Of a stretch of DNA of 64,000 nucleotides, positions 22,167-33,071 are shown piece by piece. Source of the stretch: Enoplosus armatus (taxonomy: Eukaryota > Chordata > Actinopteri > Centrarchiformes > Enoplosidae); assembly GCF_043641665.1 (NCBI RefSeq), contig NC_092191.1, positions 21,814,566 to 21,878,565 of the forward strand. Direction: 5' to 3'. Each line of letters opens with the position of its first letter. Position 1 is the stretch's first letter. The translations under genes and the position numbers were made by a program. The notes under the pieces were generated by a model. It was not told where the DNA came from. It worked only from the letters and a program-made list of their open reading frames with translations, and did no database searches.

Positions 22167-22394
22167 CGTACATCACCCCTGTCCCCACTGCGTTACATTA
22201 ACGCACCCACCCCCTACTGGACACTTTATCTGGACACTTTACTTTATTCTGGTCACTGCACTGTTGTTATTTATCTTATCTTATTTTTATTTTTATTCTT
22301 ATTCTTATTTTACCTTTTATATTCTACTTATGTGTTATCAAAACAATAGCACCTTCAGACCACAGCAAATTCCTTGTAATGTATGTTACTTGGC

Positions 22395-22430
22395 AATAAA
22401 CAGATTCTGATTCTGATTCTGATTCTGAGT
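22395..22430 (+). other. LINE 3' end: AATAAA and TTCTGA hexamer tail
   Basis: An AATAAA word is followed within a few bases by four to five tandem TTCTGA units. The same structure ends copy 2 at 45,217-45,242. Short non-A tandem tails are typical of CR1/L2-group elements and mark the 3' boundary of insertion. Confidence 0.85.
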
Positions 22431-22650
22431 TGATATCTCATTTATCGTCGCCGTCTTTGCCAGTAGCTGGAGCACGGTTACTGTTGTGGCATCCAGCCAC
22501 TGCTGAGTGACTTGTGAGGGAAACACTTAAGTTGTTGTTCAGAGAATCGGCCCCTTAAATACAAGATGAGCCACCCACCCCCCCCGCCGTAAAACAAAGA
22601 AAAGGCTAATCGGTGCCAGAGTTACGGCCTCCGGTCATCTGCTCGTTGGA

Positions 22651-22676
22651 GCTTGAGAACAATCTTGTTCTCAAGC
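22651..22676. repeat. Perfect 12-bp inverted repeat, 2-base spacer
   Basis: GCTTGAGAACAA at 22,651-22,662 is the exact reverse complement of 22,665-22,676, with TC between. It is nearly a full palindrome; no known site type is recognised. Confidence 0.85.
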
Positions 22677-22759
22677 CCCTCGTTATTTCTTTATGCCTCC
22701 ATTTCTTCCTCTCTCTTTATGTCTCTGTCCAGCATAAAGCTCTCCTCCACGTGCACACA

Positions 22760-22788
<29 letters not shown>
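22760..22788. repeat. (CA)n microsatellite
   Basis: About 14 CA units. Confidence 0.95.
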
Positions 22789-22791
<3 letters not shown>

Positions 22792-23710
22792 GGGGAATAA
22801 AATAAAAGAGCACACCAGCCTTCATGCTATGTCAGCCTATCTATGAAGATCTATGGAGCCGAAGTGCAGTCACAGAGGCCTTTGAGAGATTGCGTGCGTG
22901 CCTTTCGCTGACACAAACAGGGTTTTAAAAGCAGAGGGATGGCCAGCGCTGCACGGCATCTCCCTCTGCCACGCTGAAGGGCCATTTCAGCAAGGCTGCA
23001 TACGCTAAAATCTGAAAACCCATCTCAACCTCTGTCCTCTGGCAGGTGTTGACACCTGCGTAGCATGCGGCGGCCACAGGCCATTCCACTTTTCCATCAT
23101 ACAGCGAGATGTCCTGCGGTACGCGTTTCAGTCACGTAGCTGCAGGTTTACAGCAGTTTAAGGCAGTTTCTCAGTTCAGTTTTTTTGTTTTTTTCAAGTC
23201 AAAGGCGCGCATGTTGGGAATAATACATGGTAATATTCAGGAATGGGACTTAGCTTTGTCCTGATTTCTTAAAGCCGAGACTAAACGGCATTTTGTGGGT
23301 ATCTAGCGTCCGTGTCGTGACGTGTTTCCAAGTGAAGGAGGACGGGCAGCCGGGACATAACATGGGCATGTCATGAATTAGCTCTGTGCCGCTGAAGGTT
23401 CTGTCAAGATTGATTGACAGGCGTATGTCATAATATTATTGGTTGAAATAATAGTAATTGGCTCAAGCTTATGTAAGCGTGCGTCATATTTTGTTTTACA
23501 GGAAGAAAACATGATTGGATTTTTTTTTTTACATATATTGTTAGACAGGTGCACAATATGACCGGGGGTGTGATCTAAAAGGGTTAAAAGGGAATTTTTC
23601 ATTCAATCTCGACATTAAATGTCACGTAATCGAGAAACCTGGTTACCGAAATTGGGGTAGGGGGATGAGGGAAACCTGAATTCCCCAGCTTGCCACGTAC
23701 ACGGGAAACC

Positions 23711-23734
23711 GGGGGGGGGGGGGGGGGGGGGGGG
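23711..23734. repeat. 24-base G homopolymer
   Basis: Twenty-four consecutive G residues. Confidence 0.95.
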
Positions 23735-24969
23735 TTCTAAATGGCTTGTTACAAGTAGGTTACGCGTGCATTTCAAATGATTCCACCCAAATCCACCTGA
23801 GACTGGAACTAATACAAAGTCCTAAATGTAGACACGTTGTCTTGTGCTGCTAGCACAGTTCAAACAAGAAAGCCGTGGTTCAAAAATAACATCGGTGGTG
23901 TGGCAGGGCAGAGATCTGATTACTGACCCACTGCAGGTGTGCGTAACCCAAGACCTTTGCTGCAAAGCAAGTCCAACACATCCAGGATATCTTTCTTGTT
24001 ACCTGGCTTCACTGAGCCTAACAACCACGACCCCGCTAGCACGAGCGCAACCGTGGTTATCAGCCCGGTAGGTCAACCCAGGTTTTCCCGGTCTAGCCGC
24101 GAAGGCATTCACTTAAAAAGGGCCGGTGTTTGCAGCCTCTGACTAATTTGCAAACATGGACAGCAGTGGCAACCCTGTCTATTAGAAAGTATCTTCATAC
24201 ACTATTCGTTTGCTCTGCCGGATGCATTTTGGAGAATTGCTGCCTGGATTACATTTGGTGGCAACAGCTTTGCCAATCCAGGAAATACGATGTCATTATG
24301 CTGCCCAGAAGCTGTCGTGGATGGTTGAACATGTGAAGTAGAGGACTTGCCACAAAATGCACAATATTTCCTGATGCACTCAATCATCTTCTGGGGGATT
24401 CTTGTCACTCTTTACCACAGCTCTGAATAATCCCTCCACGTCTCCACAGCCTCGATTTTCTTTTCCCATCAGCTGTGTCCGTCTCCTCCCCATCTTCTCA
24501 CCTCTCCTCTCTGCTCAGAGGATTCCCTGTTTCACACCCTGCAGAGCGAGTCGTGCTTGAGATACACCATGTTCTCGCAAGCTAGTTGTTTCTCACTGCA
24601 CCTGCTTTGCTAACGCGGCCGGGCTTTCTGTTACCAGCTCCGCCGGTCTTCGAGTATAAAAGAGTATTTTCTTTCGGGAGAAATGCTGCGACTGAAGATG
24701 TCGGGGGCTCAGTATAAAAAAATGCATGTAGTTGGGAAACACAGTCATCACGAGTAAACACAAAGCTCAGAGCTTTGGAAGGTACATTTTTAATTCAAAT
24801 TCATGGCAACACAAGAAATGACCTCCTACTTGTTGCATGATTTTTTGTCAAAAAACAAAAGACTGTTCACCTGTGATAGTTAACATGTATCTGTGGACCC
24901 GTGAAACTCGAAACAACGTGGATTTAACTAACATTAACAAATAACTAACACCGTCAAATTGAATTGTTT

Positions 24970-25012
24970 TTGTTCCTCTATCAAGCATTCGTCTTGCTTG
25001 ACAGAGGAACAA
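24970..25012. repeat. 18-bp inverted repeat with 7-base loop
   Basis: The left arm 24,970-24,987 (TTGTTCCTCTATCAAGCA) pairs with the right arm 24,995-25,012 at 17 of 18 positions; the loop is TTCGTCT. The stem is too short alone for a standard microRNA precursor, and outward extension of pairing is not evident. It may be a remnant of two converging copies of a short sequence. Confidence 0.85.
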
Positions 25013-26129
25013 CGTCTTGGCATAGTAAGTCGTTTGAAAGGCAAAAGTTCTAATTGCATTTTAAAACGTCTACTTAAACTGACATTTTCTTTCCTCTGTG
25101 ATCAAATATTCCCTTAGACTGAATAGTATATCATCAGCATCATTTATTTACGCTAAAATTTACATTCTAGGAAAAAAAAAAAAAAACACATTCCATTCCC
25201 ATTAAAATTGCAACTACTTTGAGCACTTTGAGAACGCACCAAGAAGGTGATCTCAAAAGAGAGCCGCTCTTCACCAAGCAGTGGCCCGCCGAGACTCTGT
25301 CTTGACCTCATTATCTAAACCTATAAATCTCTGTACAGATGGATGGACCTACCTGTGAGATCAATAGACCACAATCCACTGCAGTGACCCTCGACACGGA
25401 AGACACGTCCAGAGTGACGTCTCACCGCACGACTACTGGCCAGCGCGTTTCAGTAGAAGTTAATTATAAACCAAGCTGAATAATGAATGGACTTCTTATT
25501 CAAGAAGGCACCAGAGTCACATTTACTGACTATTATGGGGAAAAAGAAAAAAATTATTCCCTTGCAAGATTGATACGTTAAAAGAAATTATTACATCCAA
25601 GTAGTCGGATGGTTTTAGAGTAAACAAAGGATCACAAAGGAACTGTTGCCAATGCTACTTCACTAATGTATTGATTTGACTTGATTTTGAACCACCACAA
25701 ATACTAACATTACTACTAATATTTAAATCGCTCCCTTTTACGCTCAGTACTTAGTCCACATGGGAACACTGAGGCCTACTTTGAAGCCAAAATCTGATTG
25801 ACCAACTTCGACAGACTGAGGAGCAAAAGAGTTCGGCGCAACTGTTCAGTCCAGCCTGTGGGACTCTTAAATCTTCCGTTTGATGGCAAAGGCTTTCATT
25901 CATATTCCATGTGTGACCCAAACACACACACACACACAGTAGGCCGAACTGTAACCAAGACACCCTTTGTGCATCACCTTGCACATAAAAACCAGGACTT
26001 ATTGGTATGTACAGCTGTAAGAAACTCTCACCCTCTCATACAGGAGCATCATTTGCTGATGATAACTAACTTCTGTTTTATAATTTGCCAGCACAGTCTT
26101 GGGCACAACAGCCCACATTGTGTCAAGCC

Positions 26130-26560
26130 GTCGTGGTGAGGACGGAGCAGCACCAGAAGGCAAAGCTTCCGATTCACCACTCGGTCTACGTCCCAACCCT
26201 TACCTACGGTCATGAGCTTTGGGTAGGGACCGAAAAGAACAAGATCGAGGATTCAAGCGGCCAAAATGGGTCTCCTCTGCAGGATGGCCGGGCTCCTTCG
26301 CGTCCAGAGGAGCCAGTTGAGGTGGTTCGGGCGCCTTCCTTTAAAGGTTTTCCTGGCACGTCAAAATGGTAGGAGACCCCGGGGTAGACCCAGAACACGC
26401 TGGAGGGACTACGTATCTCATCTGGCCTGGGAACGCCTCGGGATCCCCCGGGAGGAGCTGGAAACCGTTGCTGGGCAGAGGGGCGGGTGGACTACCTTGC
26501 TTAGCCTGCTGCCACCGCAACCCGGCTGCGGATGAATGCAAGAAAATGGATGGATCTTTG
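26130..26560 (+). mobile_element. 3' end of an RTE-type (Rex3-like) LINE
   Basis: The sequence reads through the widely repeated teleost RTE C-terminus and ends just past the stop in AAAATGGATGGATC, a remnant of the GATG-type tail of Rex3/RTE elements. Only the last 430 bp or so are present, as expected for a 5'-truncated insertion. The assignment to Rex3 rests on memory of its C-terminal protein and GATG tail. Confidence 0.75.
26139..26535 (+). pseudogene. C-terminus of RTE-like LINE reverse transcriptase, frameshifted
   Basis: The first frame reads PTLTYGHELWVGTEKNK (from about 26,190), the conserved block after the reverse-transcriptase core. A frameshift near 26,262 moves the homology to MAGLLRVQRSQLRWFGRLP, then GRRPRGRPRTRWRDYVSHLA and WERLGIPREELETVAGQRG, ending at the TGA near 26,533. 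Compared with the family as I know it, a segment of about 25 residues between MAGL and RVQRSQLRW is missing. One frameshift and one internal deletion make this a fossil. Confidence 0.75.
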
Positions 26561-27499
26561 GTACTATATTAGTGTGCAATAGCTCCCTTGGTTAGGCTTT
26601 TTTTTTTTTAAAGTCAAAGATTTGGATACCACTCATTTTGAAACAGTCTCTTAGAAAGAGATCAAGATGCACATAAAGACAAATAAGACAAAAGGAGGCA
26701 ATTAAGGTATGCGTAACCTAAAAAGCACATGACGTATTTTTCCCAGAGGCTTTGTCTTTATGAATACAATGAATTTTGCTCACTCTATTGGCAATGCTGT
26801 AAGAACATCAACGATGATCAATATTAAACAATGAGGTGGGAGGTCAAAGGTCACCAGATCAATAACAGTGTTCTCCATTACTTTCAAACACACCGTGTCT
26901 CCGTGCTTTCATTGGTGGGCTCTATTTAACAAAGCGGTTGAGGCATTGTGGGAGCCATAAATCTGCCTTTTAGGTGCTCTCTCAGACGGGGAGTGAGGGA
27001 GATTTCCATGGAAAATCTGCCTTGGCCTTGTTTGTTACTGCGATCCCCCATCGGGGAAATAACACGAGACTGCGGTGGAGTGCTCACAAAGTGGGGGTGA
27101 AGGCTGTAGAGGATTGATTTGATGATGTTTGCGTTGTGATTAGCTTGTTGTACAAGCTGTTTGTTTTCACAGCGAGGAGGAGAGGAGTGACGTGATGGGA
27201 GCTGTCAGTTGTGTCCTAAAAAAAGGCCTAGAAAACTGTCCATGGGGGTGGGGGTAAGGATCCCAACAGGATGCTCACTGAAACGGTTTTTGATTTTAAT
27301 TCATGAATAAAACAAACTGTCTGGCTTTTATTTATAATATATGAGACATTTATTATTGGTGATTTCAGATCGCCCTTCAGATCTCTGGGATGTCTTTCAG
27401 TGGATTGTTAGTGTAACTACACCATGAAAAAAGGTGTTCCTTGACCAACAAGTATTGACCGCTTGCTAAACAGCTGTCTAATCATAGCTGAGCGACTGT
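26561..27499. other. Non-coding stretch, possible regulatory DNA
   Basis: No open frame of note. The segment at about 26,790-27,190 has no simple repeats and contains a perfect DR1 nuclear-receptor-type site and several A/T homeodomain-like words, so it is a candidate conserved non-coding element. This is inference only. Confidence 0.4.
26841..26853 (+). promoter_or_regulatory. Perfect DR1 nuclear-receptor half-site pair
   Basis: AGGTCAAAGGTCA is two AGGTCA half-sites separated by one base, the consensus for HNF4 and for PPAR/RXR dimers. The match is exact over 13 bases. Binding in this genome is unproven. Confidence 0.5.
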
Positions 27500-28135
27500 A
27501 AACTATGTCTCAACAACCAAAATGGATTGCCATGAAATTAGGGACAAAGATGATTCATCCATAACTTTGATGATCCCTTAAAGTGCTGGAGTGCGGGACC
27601 TTTACGTATAAATGGATGTCTGCTACTTTCAAGCCAGTCAATCAGGTGTCTGTGGCAAAATTCCCGCGGCTGGCGCACCAGTAGTGATGCGTTTTGCGTC
27701 AACCGGCAATGATTGGTTTGCCAGAGCTGAATGGGTAGGACACTCGTCCGCCATGGCGGTAGCCCACTTGTCCGAGTGCACTCCCCTCTACAGCGGTAGC
27801 CCTGCCATTGGCTACAGCGGAGCCACGTGGAGACGGAAGTTCAAAATACTTGATCATCACGTGATTCATGTAGACTTCGGATAGTTCCAGGAAGTTCTTG
27901 GCGGGCAAATGTGAGGTCAAATTTTTAATTGGTCCATGACTTTGGTTTATGACCAAACACCAAAACTACTGGCATTCCCAGGAGCCTCAGCTGTACTTTC
28001 TGTTTAGCGCTAATTAGCAAATGCTAGTATGCCGGAGCTAAGCTAAGATGTTGAATGTGGTAAATGTGACACCTACTTTACTATATTGTACCCGCTTATT
28101 ATGTTATAATGCTGACATTTAGCAGTTCAAAGCAT
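27500..28135 (+). repeat. Dispersed repeat family A, copy 2, split by an insertion
   Basis: The left part (27,500-27,579) has ATGGATTGCCATGAAATTAG and ACTTTGATGATCCC. The right part (27,911-28,135) has GGTCAAATTTTTAATTGGTC, GGTTTATGACCAAACACC, GCCTCAGCTGTACTTT and GTTTAGCGCTAATTAGC. These blocks are in the same order as in the other family A copies but are separated by about 330 unrelated bases. Confidence 0.65.
27580..27910. mobile_element. Unidentified ~330-bp insertion within family A repeat
   Basis: Foreign sequence lies between two parts of the family A repeat. It is GC-richer than its flanks and includes GCCATGGCGGTAGCCC and CTACAGCGG repeated with small changes at 27,789-27,796 and 27,813-27,820. 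Small open frames here show no domain. No clear terminal repeats or target duplication were seen, so its class is unknown. Confidence 0.4.
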
Positions 28136-30345
28136 CACTGTGCCAAAATACAACCTCCAGCACTCCCACAACGCCGCACCCTCTCATTTGTTCTGGTCCA
28201 TCGCAAGGTTTTGGCGCTTTACGCGGCCCAAATGTATCATACGCCTGCATCAGATTTGGCCCCAATTTGGTGGGCAAAAGTAAAACAAAAGGTGGCTTTT
28301 CTTAAGTGATCCCACATTTGACCATGATCTGACAAGTCTCCTGAACTGTGTGTTGACTGAAGCCGGATGACAAGATGACTGGCCTCCCTCCCGCCTCTTG
28401 ATTGGATCTATGACTTTCCCAAGCTCATCCTCAAAGAATGTGCTTAAAATAAAGCATAAAATGTTGCTTGTCCTCGTAATTTAATGTGCATTTCTACAAT
28501 AAACACCTGAACAGGGTCTGATAGTACTTTGATTCCTATTATACTCTACTAGAATACTCGGGCTATCTAGCTCTACCCCGCAATACAAGAACATTGCTGA
28601 TAATTAGACTATTTCCATTCCCTTTTACATGGATCCTCAGCTGGTGAGCGTGCTGACCTTTTTTTTTTTTTTTTTTTTACCTGTGACATTTTTGCTTCAG
28701 CCTCGGTATTTCTTTTGCATCATTATATGGTGCTGAGTTAGCATGATGTCACATACGAACCCACCAAACCCTGCAAGTCAGCTGGTAACAAGCAAGCGGG
28801 CTGCAGCTGAAAAATATCTGAAGGTTGTCGTTTCACCTGATGAAGACTGAAGTAAAAAGGCGGGAAATCTGCCACAGTTGTCATTGGGAATGGCACATGT
28901 ACTAGATTGGAAAGCTCGACATGGCAAAGCAACAGTGACTAAGGGGGGCGGGGCTTAACAAAGGGTCAATTGGTTTAGAGTCCTCACTCCTCGGTTCCTT
29001 GGAGCATTACCTCACTGCTGTACCGGCCATCTCCTCCCGACCGACATGTTGAAGCATCGACCACATGCCAGCCCACTGGAAATACCGTCCTCTCCGCGAG
29101 GGATTATTTATCCCCTAGCCGTGACCTTTCACGTGGCAAGGGATCGAGGGTTAACGCCACATCATAACTCAGTACAGTCCGTGCTCCGCAGAGTGCTGAT
29201 GACAGTCTGCGGGGACAGAGGCAGAGACGGAGGAAAAGCTGCGTGGGACGGGCAGTAGCGTGAGGTACAGATGAAAGGTTGCCAGGGTCAGGGGCTCTGC
29301 TGTGACCTCAATGGGCTACAGGGAGCACTGGGATAAAGGAAGATTAACATATCAGTCATTCGGAAAAATGGTCCTGTCTCACTGTCTGTGCGCTAAAATA
29401 TATGTGGCGGTGGAGGGAGGAGTGACGGGATATGATTTAGGGAGGCTGGGAAAACACCACAATCGAATATTATTTGTAATACTTTTACCGTCGTATTGGA
29501 CCGTCCAGACCTGGGAGGAAAAGTATGTGGCGATGCTTTTAAAGGGTGGCTTTGCCCTACTTAGATGTTTCCTTTCCTTGACACTACTTGAATTATCCAC
29601 GTACATTAGTCCCTCACATCTGCTCATCCCGACAGATTAAAACAAACAGAATAAATTAAAATGACCCAGAGGGCATAATGGGGAAAGTGTGAGAGCCCAT
29701 AGTGCACCCCATAGGAGAAATAACACTTTCTTGATCCTACATGCACATCTACATGATAAAGACAACGATTTTAGATTCTGAATGTAGTACCACATGACGC
29801 GTAACATGTTTTATACCACCTTATTTAATGACAGCTTCACTGTTCTTATTGTGGATTTTTTTTTTCATTACTGTCAATAATTGATTTGCTGCAGGGGCGG
29901 CGTGTTTTTGTAGGCCAACCCGGGAAGTTGGCGTCGCCCTGGTTCCCTCGACAACAAGCCGACGGGATTTTTCCACGGGATTTGGGATTATTGCAGAAAA
30001 TACGGTCTGTGGCAAAACAAAAGTTTACGATATTTACACGTTTTCTTCCGCAAGATAATCCTCACAAATTAACACACACTTTTATGATTCTTGAAGCCTA
30101 AATGCAATCGGCAAGTCAAAAGCTAATGTTAGGCTATGAACGAAACTACGCCACGGTCGCATTACTTCGACGTCACCACCGCTAAGCTTGCAACTTTTCA
30201 AGAGAATATAGATAGATATAGATATACAGACAGATAGATGTAGAGTATAAACGCAACGAGGCTGTAAAGGCGGACTGGTGAGCAGATGAGTTTCTGTGTT
30301 CTCCATGAAGACGTTAGTGTCCGTGACAACCTCTGTCGTCTCATT
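28136..30345. other. Non-coding stretch, no gene seen
   Basis: Contains a 20-base T tract (28,659-28,678) and several short open frames without domains. No repeat family was recognised with confidence. Confidence 0.55.
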
Positions 30346-31010
30346 TAGCCGCTTGAATCAATTCAATTCAATTCAATTTTATTTATATAGCGCCAAATCA
30401 CAACAAAGTCATCTCATGACACTTTACAAAATAGAGCAGGCCTAGACCGACTCTTTATAATGTTATTACAGAGACCCAACAGTTCCCACCATGAGCAAGC
30501 ACTTTGGCGACAGTGGCAAGGAAAAACTTCCTTTTAAGAGGCAGAAACCTTGAGCAGAACCAGACTCTAGGTGGGCGGTCATCTGCTTTGACCGGTTGGG
30601 TTTTAGGGAGAAAGAGAGAGAAAGAGAGGGAGGGAGGGAGAGACAGAGACAGAGACAGAGAGATAGACATAGAGACACAGATAGACAGACAGACAGACAG
30701 ACAGATAGGTAGGCAAAGATGTATGGCAGCACTAACAGTAGAAATAGCTGTAATATTAGCTGAGATTAATAATAGGAGCTTTAATAGTGACAGAACTACG
30801 ACTAAACATAATAACTGTAGTGATGGGAGTCAGGCAGGCCCATGGCGGCAGCAGCACCCAGGCGTACCAGGACCACGATCCACAGCGACCTACGAGTCGA
30901 CAAAGCACAAAGAAACTCCGGGGAAGAAATAAAGTTAGTAACATGCATTGGACTGTGATGAATGTGCAAAGATGAAGAGGGAGAGGAGGAAAGCTCAGTG
31001 CATCATGGGA
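30346..31010 (-). mobile_element. Interspersed repeat with CAATT-type tail (minus orientation)
   Basis: The segment begins with tandem AATTC units and TTTTATTTATATAGCGCCAA, then CATGAGCAAGCACTTTGGCG and AGGAAAAACTTCCTTTTAA. These words appear in one of the most abundant teleost dispersed repeats. Read on the minus strand it ends with an AATAAA word and tandem GAATT pentamers, so it is probably a retroposon whose 3' end is at the low coordinate. A purine microsatellite splits its middle, and the right part (about 30,715-31,010, including CATGGCGGCAGCAGCACCCA) appears to belong to the same element. No coding capacity is seen. Confidence 0.6.
30608..30709 (+). repeat. Compound purine-rich microsatellite (GAGA/GGGA/GACA)
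   Basis: About 100 bases of nearly pure purine on the plus strand shift from GAGA to GGGA to GACAGA to GACA units. Mirror-like purine tracts of this length can adopt triplex (H-DNA) structure. Confidence 0.9.
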
Positions 31011-33063
31011 AATCAAAAGTCACGAGTGGGGTAGGCCTATTTACTGACATATTTTATGTCGTAGAACAAAACGTGAAAATCTCTTAAGCCTGTGGTAACC
31101 ACAGACCTCATTTCAGGCATCTAACCCGTTGAAACCCATTGATGCTAACTAATTTCCTGGCTTCAGGACTCATTCCTGCAGCACTCTACACCCAGAAATA
31201 AACACTGTCAAGATTGTGTTTTAGCGTGCTATCGTTTGTGTCAAGACTTGGGGCAAGTATTTAGAATTACCTGAAATGCGAGGTTTAGGTAGCAACTGTT
31301 GGCAGCATCATCTGAGCTGCAAATGGCAGCTGGTGAGCAAAGGTTAGCTTGACAAGTCATATTAAACCTGTAGATTTCTTGGTAATATTTTCTCCTGTCA
31401 ATTCTGGCCCTACACAGTTAGTTAGCGCAAAGACATTTTATGGTAAAAGATTTGGAGCAAAATCCCCCAAAAAACCAAGTTCCACGCAAAAACACATGGT
31501 GCTGAAGCAGTGCGAGTTTGCCTAATTGCTAATTATCCCATATTACCATGCGTGTGTTTTTAGATCACTCTAACTGCTTGTCTTCTTGAAATGTTTACCA
31601 GCTTAGTATGAGCAAGTTTAGCAAGCGAGACAATATTTTACATTTTATTTGACAAGACAAAGAGGGGGGGGGGGGGGGGGGGGTAGAAACCAGAGATAAA
31701 AGGAGAGTGACAAAAACAAATGGCTGTGCATCGAGGAGGTGACATTGCTTTATGCAGGCTGCGCTGTGACCTCCCACTGGCAGCGGAGGTGTATGACAGA
31801 TATGGCCGCTGCTGGAGACGACAAGAGACAAGAGCGTTGGCGCCGGACGTCCAGCACATTACGCCACGCCGCGTCGGCGCTTATTGAGCCGTGACCACCC
31901 CGGCAGATTAGAGGTGTCAGAGTCGGGAGGGTCACCACAGCAATGACGGACGGCGGCATTAATCACGTCACTGCCCCCACGTGTGGCACAGACCCCCCCC
32001 CCCGTGCGTGCATACACATACAACAAAATGGTCACCATTCACGATGCGAACACCCGTTGTTCGGCGATCCCCCTGTGTTACAGACCGACCGAATCCAATC
32101 ACATGACTTTGTCACTCAGATCTACAGTGTGATTCACTATGAAACAAGGGGGGGGGGACCAAACCATTGATTAATCCTTAATTAACTGCTGAAAACATAC
32201 CCAACATGTTATTGCAAGATGAAGCACTTTATTGTGAGATTACGGTGTTTGGTGTGGGAGCCTTAATATGCCCATCAATTTGAAAAAAAATTAAAACCAA
32301 ACCTTAAAAATACATTCATCTGAAAATGTATTAATTTTACGTACAAATGTATGTATGTATTGTACTTTTCAAACTTCTTTATTCACACATCCATTTTAAA
32401 TATATGACAGATCCCTTTGTAATTAACTGAAAGTGTCATTATGGTACTGCATATAAGGGGTTCTCAAAAAACAACAACTACACAACAACACAACAAATGA
32501 CATAGATTTTACATACAAAACAACATGTGCCAAACCTCCAAAGCACTGGGCACGCGTTCACAACAGATTTGACTTTCTCATTCTTCTTCTAAAAAAAAAA
32601 TTAAAAAAAGAATGTGCACGTTTTAGCACATCTGTGCAAATGAGTGAGGATAATCTAAAAAACCTCCAAAACCATGTAGGAATTCCCTCATTGTGTACGT
32701 CATCACATGCACAATAGTCCGCTCAGTTGTCAAAGTCTGTCAGGCATGTGTGTCATTACAGTAATGTGTTTTTTTGTGTGTGTGTGTGTTATGTTTGCTA
32801 AATTGGTAAATCGCCTGTCACGCTCAACTTCATTAGCGAAATGGGGAGTTTCTCACACCTGACATCAACCGATCACACATTATGTCAAGTTGGCTGACAG
32901 GTGCTATTCCTGAGCATATTTATATAGCTTGACCACGACAATAGTGCACAGAGCCAACTGCCTGCTCCCATGTGTGTAGTGAGGGGAAGACAGCAAAATA
33001 GAGCAAGAGGCATCCATCCATCCATCCATTGCCATGGACTTACAACGGCAGAGGCTGGTCGCA
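31011..33063. other. Non-coding stretch, no gene seen
   Basis: Short frames only. Holds a 20-base G tract at 31,664-31,683 and a GC-rich, simple-repeat-free block at about 31,850-31,990 that could be regulatory. TG and A-tract simple repeats lie at about 32,590-32,790. Confidence 0.5.
31664..31683. repeat. 20-base G homopolymer
   Basis: Twenty consecutive G residues following AGA. Confidence 0.95.
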
Positions 33064-33071
33064 GAGTGCAG

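Larger units (their letters stand above)
19528..22430 (+). mobile_element. 5'-truncated Rex1/CR1-like LINE, copy 1
   Basis: A Jockey-superfamily non-LTR retrotransposon of about 2.9 kb. It contains part of the apurinic-type endonuclease, the full reverse transcriptase, a short 3' untranslated region, an AATAAA at 22,395-22,400 and a tail of repeated TTCTGA hexamers (about 22,403-22,428). Loss of the endonuclease N-terminus shows 5' truncation at about 19,528, as usual for target-primed insertion. A homologous 3' segment at 44,595-45,242 carries the same tail. The [18 protein letters not shown] and [10 protein letters not shown] blocks favour the Rex1/CR1-like group over L2, but the clade should be confirmed by phylogeny. 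Confidence 0.9.
22431..26129. other. Non-coding stretch, no gene seen
   Basis: Short open frames only, none with a domain. The stretch contains a CA microsatellite (22,760-22,788), a 24-base G tract (23,711-23,734) and two good hairpins (separate entries). The rest is unrecognised A/T-rich sequence. Confidence 0.55.
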
